Shown here piece by piece: positions 1-10,000 of a stretch of DNA of 24,464 nt (position 1 is the first letter of the stretch; every line of letters begins with the position of its first letter). The notes below the pieces were generated by a model. It was not told the DNA's origin. It did not search any database and saw only the letters and a program-made list of their open reading frames with translations. Location of the stretch: the NCBI GenBank assembly GCA_963928645.1, contig CAWVGT010000271.1:1-24464 (forward strand), in the 5' to 3' direction. The position numbers and the translations under genes are program-made. This stretch comes from Fimadaptatus sp963928645. Lineage in GTDB: Bacteria; Bacillota; Clostridia; Christensenellales; Aristaeellaceae.

Positions 1-20
1 CGTCGATAGCTGTTCTCCAT
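1..20 (-). CDS. 5' end of an unidentified leftward gene (partial)
   Basis: Only the first six codons plus two bases are inside the window (M-E-N-S-Y-R). The start is supported by an AGGGGTG Shine-Dalgarno-like element seven bases upstream on the minus strand and by the well-formed promoter at 49-77 pointing the same way. Nothing can be said about its function from six residues. It is transcribed in the same direction as the ABC fusion gene but has its own promoter, so it is probably a separate transcription unit. Confidence 0.5.
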
Positions 21-48
21 GAAGAAACACCCCTGTGCGTTTTTCTTA

Positions 49-77
49 ATTATACCACAAAACGACACTTTTGTCGA
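49..77 (-). promoter_or_regulatory. Leftward sigma-A-type promoter with extended -10
   Basis: On the minus strand TCGACA (77-72) is followed by a 17-base spacer and a perfect TATAAT (54-49). The -10 is preceded by TGG, which gives the extended -10 pattern TGnTATAAT. It lies about 30 bases upstream of the ATG at 20 and should drive the gene leaving the window on the left. The local AT content stands out from the GC-rich surroundings. Confidence 0.7.
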
Positions 78-822
78 CAGTGTCTAAGCTGCGGCCCGCG
101 CCTCGGGTTGTTTGCAGGCCACGACGGATGGTCGGCCCATTTTACCTCAAACAGTTTTTGCAACATCCTATCGGTGATGTTACAATACCAGCCTAACGCA
201 AGCGGCATTCCGCTTTTATTGCACGTTTTGCCGGCCGCTTTTGCGCATTTGGTCAAGCAGAGCGTCCGCGGCTTGCTTTGTCAATTGACTGAGGCGCGGG
301 TCGCTCTAGCTGCAGCCCGCGCCTCGGGCCGCTTGCAAAACCGCCGCCGCTCGACGAGGCGCCGCGATCAAAGACTGAGCCGCATCCGCGCGCAGGCCGC
401 GTCGCAGGCCGTCGCCCTCATGACGGGCGCCGGCGTGCAATTTGCAGGTATGAGCCATTGCGCCCTGAACAAAATCGTCCACGCCCAGGCCGCTCTGGCG
501 CCTGTGCGCCGTCCGCAGCAGTGATATCCTTCCACACAGCGCTTCCTGCAAAAACACCGCAGCGCGCCCGGCGAACGCTCAGTTTGTTGGCAGAGTTGTT
601 CGCATGCAGACGTTTCGGTTCTAGTTGCGATAATCGCAGCACAAATCTGCAGATTGCGTTCATATGCCCGACGTCGCGGCGCCGTTTTGCATAACCCGAT
701 ATATGAATAAGTCAAATCGAGCGCAGCGAAACTTGCAGCATCCGGCGGTTGGGGCTTTGTCAACGGCCTGAGCGCGCCCTGCGCACGCTGCGGGATGTTG
801 CGCGCGGCAGCGCACCGCGCGA
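78..822. other. Gene-free intergenic stretch with one dispersed direct repeat
   Basis: No convincing gene is visible. Open frames here are short, overlap on both strands, and have neither a Shine-Dalgarno site nor recognisable protein character. A 21-base element at 87-107 recurs at 308-328 with one mismatch (core GCCCGCGCCTCGGG), 221 bases apart. A short GC hairpin at 802-820 lies just past the stop of the ABC gene but has no T-run, so it is at best a weak terminator candidate. Confidence 0.5.
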
Positions 823-4224
<3,402 letters not shown>

Positions 4225-4322
4225 GGTTTCAGCCTCCTTGTTGAGATTTGGCAGCGCGGGTTGGGCGGCGCGCGCCGGGCATGCCCCGGGCCGCAGCCGG
4301 GCGAACCGGGCCTGCGCCGCGC

Positions 4323-5496
4323 TCACCCGACCCTATCGAAGTCCAGCGAATCCACGCTGTCCAGCAGCGCGCTCAGCCGCGTGCGGCACAGCTCCAGCGT
4401 GCGGCGGCCGTCGGGCGTATCCTGGGCGTCGCGGCGCAGCACATGGCGCGCCAGCCGCGTGTACGCCACCGTCCGCGCCCGGGCCTCGACGCTGTCCAGC
4501 CGCGCGTCGTCGCAATCGCCCAGGTATGCGCGCAGCGCGTCGCGCCAGCAGCGGCAGGTCAGCTCATACGGCAGGCCCAGGCACTCCTCCACGGTGCGGG
4601 GCTCGACCTCGCCGCGGCCCACGCAAGATGCGCCCACGCCAGCTCGAATATCGGGTGGCCGGTGCACAGCGTATCCATGTCTATGATGAGCGCCTCGCTG
4701 TTTTGCATGACGATGTTGTTGGTATGGTAATCGCCGTGCAGCATGGTGCCGGTGGCGGGCAGGGCGTCGAGCAGGCGGCACAGCTGCGCGGCCTGTGCGC
4801 TCGAAAGCAGCTGGCAGGCGCAGTCGGCGCACTCGTTCGCCAGCGGCCTGACGTCGGGCAGCTCGCCGGGCTTTGCGCGTGTCGAGTGCAGCCGGCGCAT
4901 GAACTCGGCAAACACCGCCACGCATTCCGCATAGCGCGCGGGCGCTGCGCCTATCAGCCTGGACAGCGACTAGCAACTCGAACACCGAGCCGAAACCCGC
5001 CCCCCACGCGCCCCACGTCGTAGGGTATCGCGGTCGGTATGCCCAGCACGGACGCCTTGCGCGCCAGCTCGCGCTCGCGCTGCACGTCGGGCAGGCAGTC
5101 CGGCGCGTTGTACACCTTGACCACGGTGTCGCGGTCGATGCGGTACACCGTGCCGTTCGCGCCCCGGCCTATAGCCTCGCAGCCGGCTATCGACACGCGC
5201 CGGTACGCCTTGCGTATCGGCAGCAGCTCGGTAAAGCCGGTCATGTCGAATATCTCATATACCTTGCTGGACAGCTCGCTCAGGCTCAGCGCGGGCTCGC
5301 GCTTGAGCAGGCGCAGTATTATCCGCAGCCCGGCGCTGGATATGTATTCAAGCGCGCTCATGTCGAGCGTCAGGCACTTATGGGCATATCGCTGCACGGC
5401 CTGCGTTATCCCGGCCTCCACCGCGGCGGCGTTTGACGAGTCTATATGGCCCGACAGCGCCAGCGTGAGCGCGTCGCCGCTCAATGCACTCACCAT
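4323..5496 (-). pseudogene. STAS domain-kinase fusion, interrupted by frameshifts
   Basis: The N-terminus is a STAS (RsbV/SpoIIAA-like) domain: LALSGHIDSSNA near residue 12 and YISSAGLRI near 51, keeping the serine at the usual phosphorylation site. A kinase fold follows from about residue 108, with glycine-rich IGRGANGTVYR and the lysine of VVKVY. The reading frame then breaks. Near 4990, after VGRVGGG, the kinase sequence moves through frame changes, with FGSVFELL in one frame and SLSRLIGAAP in another. Catalytic HGDYHTNN and metal-binding IIDMDTL lie in that second frame (4559-4921). A further shift near 4635-4655 gives the C-terminus ending at 4323. The first break abuts a run of six G. 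Either this is a decayed gene or the assembly has indel errors. The start at 5496 is preferred because GGAGG sits 8 bases upstream of it. The gene lies 65 bases after the HD gene. Confidence 0.75.
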
Positions 5497-5561
5497 GTCG
5501 ATAACCTCCGTGGACATGTTATGGTTGTGCGTATACTCCGGCGCTGCGCGGCGCGCGGCGG

Positions 5562-6134
5562 TCAGCCGTGGCCGGCCTCGTCAAATACCTGCGCTATGAG
5601 CCAGTCGTACTCGCGCCACGCGGGCGTGTCGCGCAGCCCGCTCAGCGCGTCGGCCAGCGCGCGGTAGTACCAGTGATGCCGCTCGGGGTCGCGCTGATGG
5701 AAGTGCTGCCACATCGCGTCGCCCAGCCGCAGCTTGCCCCGATAGAGCGCGCGCATGTTGGACAGCTTGTCGCTGAGCACTATTACGGCCTCCTGGGGGT
5801 CGCCGCTGGCGCGCAGGCGGTCTATCGTGGCCTGCTTGCGCCGCTGCCAGCTCTCATCGGGCGCTTCGCCCGCGACGCGCGGCTCGGTATCGGCGCAGAC
5901 CAGCGCGGCCACGCGCGCGCCGAATCGCGCCTCTATGTCGGACAGCGCGACGCCCGCGTCCTCTACGGTGTCGTGCAGCGCGGCGGCGGCGATCACATCC
6001 GCATCGTCGGTGAGCGCGGCAGCGATCGTCGCGGCCTCCAGCGCGTGCAGCGCGGCCGGCGCGCCGTCCAGCTTGCGGCGCGCGTTCGCGTGCGCGTCGA
6101 CCGCCATGTGCAATGCCTGCGTCAATAAGTCCAT
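5562..6134 (-). CDS. RelA/SpoT-type HD domain phosphohydrolase (small, MESH1-like)
   Basis: This 190-aa protein consists essentially of one HD domain. The metal-binding residues of RelA/SpoT hydrolase domains are recognisable: H30, the HD pair in AALHDTVED (H54-D55), and D122 in LSDKLSNMR, which matches the family's ADRLHNMRTL-type motif. No synthetase, TGS or ACT domain is present, so if active it would hydrolyse (p)ppGpp or a related nucleotide in the cytoplasm. The start was placed at 6134 because AAGGAGG lies nine bases upstream; the frame stays open further up but without a start signal. It is the first gene of the leftward cluster with the STAS-kinase and ABC fusion genes, suggesting a stress or nutrient-status role. 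Fold is well supported; substrate is inferred. Confidence 0.85.
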   Translation of the reverse strand: MDLLTQALHMAVDAHANARRKLDGAPAALHALEAATIAAALTDDADVIAAAALHDTVEDAGVALSDIEARFGARVAALVCADTEPRVAGEAPDESWQRRKQATIDRLRASGDPQEAVIVLSDKLSNMRALYRGKLRLGDAMWQHFHQRDPERHHWYYRALADALSGLRDTPAWREYDWLIAQVFDEAGHG

Positions 6135-6245
6135 TTGCGTCCGCCTCCTTGGCCGGTGTCGGGTGGTACCGGGCTTGCGGCGCGCATGAGCCGGGCGACC
6201 GGGCGGGCCGCCGGCATCGCGCGGGCGCATGCGCGCATGACATAC

Positions 6246-6274
6246 GGATACAATTATGCGCGCAGAAGCGTCAA
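6246..6274 (-). promoter_or_regulatory. Weak candidate promoter for the HD/STAS/ABC cluster
   Basis: The 6240-6330 region is an AT-rich island in GC-rich sequence just upstream of the first gene of the cluster. On the minus strand TTGACG (6274-6269) is followed by a 17-base spacer and GTATCC, a poor -10. The -35 match is good and the -10 weak, so the exact promoter is uncertain. Confidence 0.3.
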
Positions 6275-6425
6275 ATTTCGACCATGAAATCGCACGTGTT
6301 TGTTAATTTTATAGAACAGCGAATGAATCGCCCGCCGCGCGGGCAAGACCGGCCATACGGGCCCTGTGGGTTCGGGGCGCATCGCATGGCGCTATTGTGC
6401 AGGCGCGTCGGATGCTGTCGGGATT

Positions 6426-6613
6426 GCGCGGCGCTGTTTGGATACATCACGGTCGCGCGGGCTGATGCGCGCCGCCTGGCCATGTCGCGCCCGCACGCGG
6501 TGTTGGTACGCCGATGATCGCGCGGCGCTTCCTGGATACATCACGGTCGCGCGGGCTGATGCGCACCGCCTGGCCGTGTCGCGCCCGCGCATGGGGTTAG
6601 CGCGCCGATGAAC
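6426..6613. repeat. Two tandem copies of a 94-bp repeat
   Basis: Copy 1 (6426-6519) and copy 2 (6520-6613) share long identical stretches, for example GGATACATCACGGTCGCGCG beginning at 6440 and again at 6534. Differences are mostly in the right third of the unit. A diverged start of a third copy may follow from 6614. It lies in the intergenic space between the 3' end of the preA-like gene and the HD gene. The rest of 6135-6688 shows no gene. Confidence 0.8.
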
Positions 6614-6688
6614 GCGAGCCGCTGCTTTGCGCTATCCCGGCGCCCGGAACGCGGATATGCAGCCAAACGCGCGCCGGCCTGCGCGGCG

Positions 6689-8179
6689 TCACTCGCGCTC
6701 GACCCGCCGCCCGAACCCGGATATCGCGTGCATCGGACAGACCAGCACGCACAGATGACAGCCGACGCACAGCCGCGGCCGCAGCACGGGCCGCCCGTCG
6801 CGCAGCTCAAGCGCGTTGTGCCCGCCGTCGCGGCAGGATACATGGCAGCGGCCGCAGCCCACGCAGCGGCGCCTGTCGAACCGGGGCAGCAGCACGCTAC
6901 CGCGCTCCAGCTCGTCCAGCGCCTTGACGTTCTGCACGGCCAGCCCGACGAGCTCGCCCGGCCGGCGCAGCGCCTTTTCCCTGAGATAGAGCGTCAGGCC
7001 CTGGCGCAGGTCGTCTATTATGCGGTAGCCAAACTGCATCACGGCGGTAGTCACCTGGACGTGGCCCGCGCCCAGCAGCATGTACTCGACGGCGTCGCGC
7101 CAGGTCTCGATGCCGCCCATGCCGGCCAGCGGCACGCCCGCCAGCTCCGGACACGCCGCCAGCTCCCATATGAAGCGCAGGCCGATCGGCTTAACCGCGC
7201 GGCCCGAGTAGCCGCCCACGCCCGACAGGCCGCGCACCTGCGGGCTGGTCGCGTAGGTGTCCAGGTTCATGCCCATTATGCTCTTTACGGTGTTTATCGC
7301 GGCCAGGCCGTCCGCGCCGTTGCGCACGGCGGCGCGCGCCATGGGCGTCATGTCGGCGACGTTGGGCGTGAGCTTGGCCAGCAGCGGTACGGTACAGCCG
7401 CGCCGCGCCGCCGCGGTATAGCGCGCCACGGCCTCGGGGCTCTGGCCCACATCCACGCCCAGGCCGTCCTGCTCCATGTTGGGGCAGGAGAAGTTGCACT
7501 CTATCATGTCCGCGCCGGCCTGCTGCGCGAGCCTGGCCAGCTGCTCCCATTCGGCGTCGTCGCGGCCCATTATCGACGCTATGATGGCGCGGCCGGGGTA
7601 GTCGCGCTTCAGGCGGGCGATTATGGCCAGATCCTCGTCAAGCGGGTTGCCCGAGAGCTGCTCGATGTTCTTGAAGCCGTAGAACTCGCGCTCGCCGGAC
7701 AGCGCGGAGTAGCGCGGCGAGGCTTCGCGCGGTATAAAGTTGCACAGCGTCTTGTAGCACGCGCCCGCCCAGCCCATCTCGAAGGCGCGCGCGATGCGCT
7801 CATAGTCGCTCGCGACGACCGACGAGGACAGCAGGAAGGGGTTAACCAGCCTGACGCCGCAGAACTCGCAGTCGAGCTCCACGGGCGCGTCGCCCAGGTC
7901 GCCCAGCTGCGCGGCGTCCCGGCCCAGCGCGGTGCAGATGCGCTTTATCGCGACGGGCTGCGGCGCGAGCACGCACGCGCGCTCGCAGGGCGCGGCGCAG
8001 TCGTCCGGGCAGCCGGCCCCGGCCAGGCGCAGCGCCGCGCCCATGGCGTTGTCAAAGCGCGCGCTGCGCAATTGCCGCGCCGGGTCGAGCTGCCGCGGAC
8101 AGGCGCGGGTGCAGGGCGCGTCGTGGCATATCAGGCAGCGATCCAGTTCCCCTCGGGGGTAAGTGGCGTTCCATATCAA
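6689..8179 (-). CDS. preA: Dihydropyrimidine dehydrogenase-type iron-sulfur flavoprotein (PreA-like)
   Basis: Predicted FMN-dependent dihydropyrimidine dehydrogenase (reversible uracil/thymine reduction). Counting from the TTG start (496 aa), residues 15-69 carry eight cysteines in CLICxxxPCxxxCP and CPxxCxxPCxxxC patterns, like the Fe-S N-terminus of PreT, DPYD and GltD. A dihydroorotate-dehydrogenase-like barrel follows, with K143, N229 and C232 in NFSCPN, and N296-T297 in NTVKSIMGM, matching the DPYD active-site lysine, asparagines and cysteine. At the C-terminus are two ferredoxin clusters (CxxCxxCxxxC at 439-449 and 471-481). The frame extends to a GTG at 8188, but GGAGG (8188-8192) overlaps it; TTG at 8179 sits 8 bases downstream and is the better start. 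No NAD(P)H/FAD subunit is nearby, so the electron partner is unknown. The symbol is given by family resemblance. Confidence 0.85.
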   Translation of the reverse strand: MIWNATYPRGELDRCLICHDAPCTRACPRQLDPARQLRSARFDNAMGAALRLAGAGCPDDCAAPCERACVLAPQPVAIKRICTALGRDAAQLGDLGDAPVELDCEFCGVRLVNPFLLSSSVVASDYERIARAFEMGWAGACYKTLCNFIPREASPRYSALSGEREFYGFKNIEQLSGNPLDEDLAIIARLKRDYPGRAIIASIMGRDDAEWEQLARLAQQAGADMIECNFSCPNMEQDGLGVDVGQSPEAVARYTAAARRGCTVPLLAKLTPNVADMTPMARAAVRNGADGLAAINTVKSIMGMNLDTYATSPQVRGLSGVGGYSGRAVKPIGLRFIWELAACPELAGVPLAGMGGIETWRDAVEYMLLGAGHVQVTTAVMQFGYRIIDDLRQGLTLYLREKALRRPGELVGLAVQNVKALDELERGSVLLPRFDRRRCVGCGRCHVSCRDGGHNALELRDGRPVLRPRLCVGCHLCVLVCPMHAISGFGRRVERE

Positions 8180-8192
8180 GTTGGTCACCTCC

Positions 8193-8689
8193 GTTTACTG
8201 GCCCGGGTAAAGCCGTCGGGCAGCCCGGGCACAGCGGCGATTTGGCCCGCGGCATTGCCCATGGCGGTACAGCCGGGCGGCTGGCTGCTTATTTATATAC
8301 GGCGGGGTTCGCATCGTATGCGCGCGGCACGTCGCTGTATCGGCGCGGCCGGGCGTGCGACGGGCGCACGCCGGGCAAATCCGCCGCGCTGCACGGGCGC
8401 TTGCGTCATGAGATCCCGGCGTCGCCATCGCGCCGGACATGCGGGCTGCGCAGCGCAACGGCGCGGCGCGCGGCCGGATATGTGAAACAACATAACTCAA
8501 AGGGCGTGCGGCGGGCACTTCAGCGCACGGCGTTCACCGAAACTGGCGCGACCTGCCGCGAGCCGATGAACAGCCGGGGATATGGTCGCACCAGGGATTG
8601 CCATGCCGGCGGACAGCGCGCAGCGCCAGGCCATCGCCCGCGCAAGCGCCTTGGCTGGTCGCACACACCTCAAGTACTCCGTGCGCGGC
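8193..8689. other. Gene-free stretch between the preA-like gene and the 69-bp array
   Basis: I see no gene here. Small open frames on both strands have no start signals or protein character. Two AT-rich spots (8284-8300 and 8480-8503) interrupt the GC-rich sequence, but no good promoter could be assembled from either. On the minus strand this would be the proximal part of the leader for the preA-like gene if transcription starts at the promoter at 9743-9772. Confidence 0.4.
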
Positions 8690-9340
8690 TTGCGATATGC
8701 TCATCGCGCGGGTCTTGCCCGGGCGGACAGCCCGGTGGCAGTTGCGGTTTCGGTCACCTTGCGATATGCCAATCGCACGGGTCTTGCCTGGACGGATAGC
8801 CCGGCGGTAGTCGCGGTTTCGAACTCCTTGCGATATGCCCTTCGCGCAGGTCTTGCCCAGGCGGATAGCTCAGCGATGGTCTCGGTTTCAGCCATTTTGC
8901 GATATGCCAATCGCACGGGTCTTGCCTGGGCGGACAGCCCGGTGGCAGTCGCGGTTTTGGACTTCTTGCGATATGCCCTTCGCGCGAGTCTTGCCTGGGC
9001 GGACAGCCCGGCGGCAGTCGCGGTTTTGGACTCCTTGCGATATGCCCTTCGCGCAGGTCTTGCCCGGGCGGATAGCGCAGCGATGGTCTCGGTTTCAGCC
9101 ATCTTGCGATATGCCCATCGCGCGAGTTTTGCCTGGGCGGATAGCCCGGCGGTAGTCGCGGTTTCGGTCACCTTGCGATATGCCCTTCGCACGGGTCTTG
9201 CCTGGGCGGATAGCCCGGCGGTAGTCGCGGTTTCGGACTCCTTGCGATATACACTTCGCGCGAGTCTTGCCCGGGCGGTCAGCCCGGCGGCAGTCGCGGT
9301 TTCGAACACCTTGCGATATACCCATCGCACAGGTCTTGCC
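8690..9340. repeat. Tandem array of a 69-bp repeat, nine full copies plus a partial tenth
   Basis: Units begin with TTGCGATAT at 8690, 8759, 8828, 8897, 8966, 9035, 9104, 9173, 9242 and 9311. Every step is exactly 69 bases, with no indel. Most units contain an inverted repeat around GGACA or GGATA (in unit 1, CCGGGC-GGACA-GCCCGG). It is kept, allowing G-T pairs, in units 1, 4, 5, 7, 8 and 9, has one mismatch in unit 2, and is lost in units 3 and 6. Units 3 and 6 are near-identical variants, units 2, 5 and 8 share their tails, and units 1 and 7 share theirs, which points to a 207-bp higher-order period. Because 69 is divisible by three, several frames on both strands stay open. Ten differences between units 1 and 8 fall 3/4/3 over the codon positions of the longest plus frame, so coding is not supported. 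Confidence 0.95.
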
Positions 9341-9742
9341 GACGGGCCGCCTTACGAGCTGTGCGCTCGGCAGGCGTCAGCAAGGCACATGACCGAGTGC
9401 GGACGCACGTCAGTCATATGCCTCCGCGCGCCGCAGGCAATCGCGTGCGTGACCGAATGGGCGCCGCGCCGTGGGCCGGGCGGTATCGGGCGCCTGGCCG
9501 GCGCTATCGAGACGCGCCCCGCGTCCCGGTTGCAAAAGCCCGCCGTCCCACCGCGCAGCCCGGGCCATGCCGGCGCGCAGGCGCAGCGGCTCCGGCGCGC
9601 GTTGGCCGGCCCCGCCGGGCATGGCCCGACTTGGCTGCGCGGCCTGGCAGGCCTCAGGCACGGCGCCCGGCGCATTGTCGCAGGGCTTCGGCCTGCGCAC
9701 TGGCCGGCCCGGCGGCGCAGCGTGTAGCTGGAGCATCACTAA
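9341..9742. other. Gene-free stretch between the 69-bp array and the divergent promoters
   Basis: GC-rich sequence with overlapping open frames on both strands, none with a Shine-Dalgarno site or recognisable domain. If the leftward promoter at 9743-9772 is active, this is the first part of its transcript. Confidence 0.4.
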
Positions 9743-9772
9743 ATTCTAGCATGCCCCGGCGCGCGCTGTCAA
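9743..9772 (-). promoter_or_regulatory. Strong leftward promoter facing the 69-bp array
   Basis: On the minus strand a perfect TTGACA (9772-9767), an 18-base spacer, and TAGAAT (9748-9743, five of six consensus bases). The -10 is preceded by TGC, an extended -10. Transcription would start near 9736 and run into the repeat array and then the preA-like gene. It is divergent from the promoter at 9866-9893. Confidence 0.7.
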
Positions 9773-9865
9773 CTCGGCACAGCAGGTTTGGCGGCGCGGC
9801 GCACGCAGGGCCGCAATGCGCGCGGGCACATCGAATTTATCCATGTAAAAACCACATACGTACAT

Positions 9866-9893
9866 TTCACAATCGCCGCGATCACATTATAAT
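9866..9893 (+). promoter_or_regulatory. Rightward promoter for the GH101-like gene
   Basis: TTCACA (9866-9871), a 16-base spacer and a perfect TATAAT (9888-9893), about 100 bases upstream of the ATG at 9998. This leaves a roughly 95-base 5' leader that contains the hairpin at 9969-9988. Confidence 0.6.
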
Positions 9894-9961
9894 AGTGGCA
9901 TGAAAGTGTTTCAGAACCGTAAACCAACTCACACTGCACGCGAAAAGGCCAGTATATTTGG

Positions 9962-10000
9962 AAGGAGGGCCCGCCATCAGGGGCGGGCGGCAGGCTTATG
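9962..10000 (+). promoter_or_regulatory. Ribosome binding site separated from its start codon by a hairpin
   Basis: A strong GAAGGAGG lies at 9961-9968, but the ATG is at 9998, too far for normal initiation. Between them is a perfect inverted repeat, GCCCGCC (9969-9975) and GGCGGGC (9982-9988), with a 6-base loop. Folding would bring the Shine-Dalgarno within about nine bases of the ATG. The only alternative close to the ATG is a weak AGG. Confidence 0.6.

Noticed and set aside
216..228. Reading the NGDG loop of the GH101-like protein (residue numbers) as a dockerin and the enzyme as cellulosomal
   Set aside because: Only one such loop is present, inside the protein and before the barrel, where GH101 enzymes have their own similar loop. 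There is also no signal peptide.
6608..8485. 625-codon open frame on the plus strand
   Set aside because: Antisense shadow of the preA-like gene; the minus-strand protein has complete iron-sulfur and active-site motifs.
8690..9340. CRISPR array
   Set aside because: The whole 69-bp unit repeats; there are no unique spacers alternating with short constant repeats, and no cas genes are present.
8582..9727. 381-codon plus frame and 209-codon minus frame (8701-9330) through the 69-bp array, as a repeat protein
   Set aside because: Several frames on both strands are open because the period is divisible by three. Differences are spread evenly over codon positions and there is no Shine-Dalgarno site, so I treat the array as non-coding.
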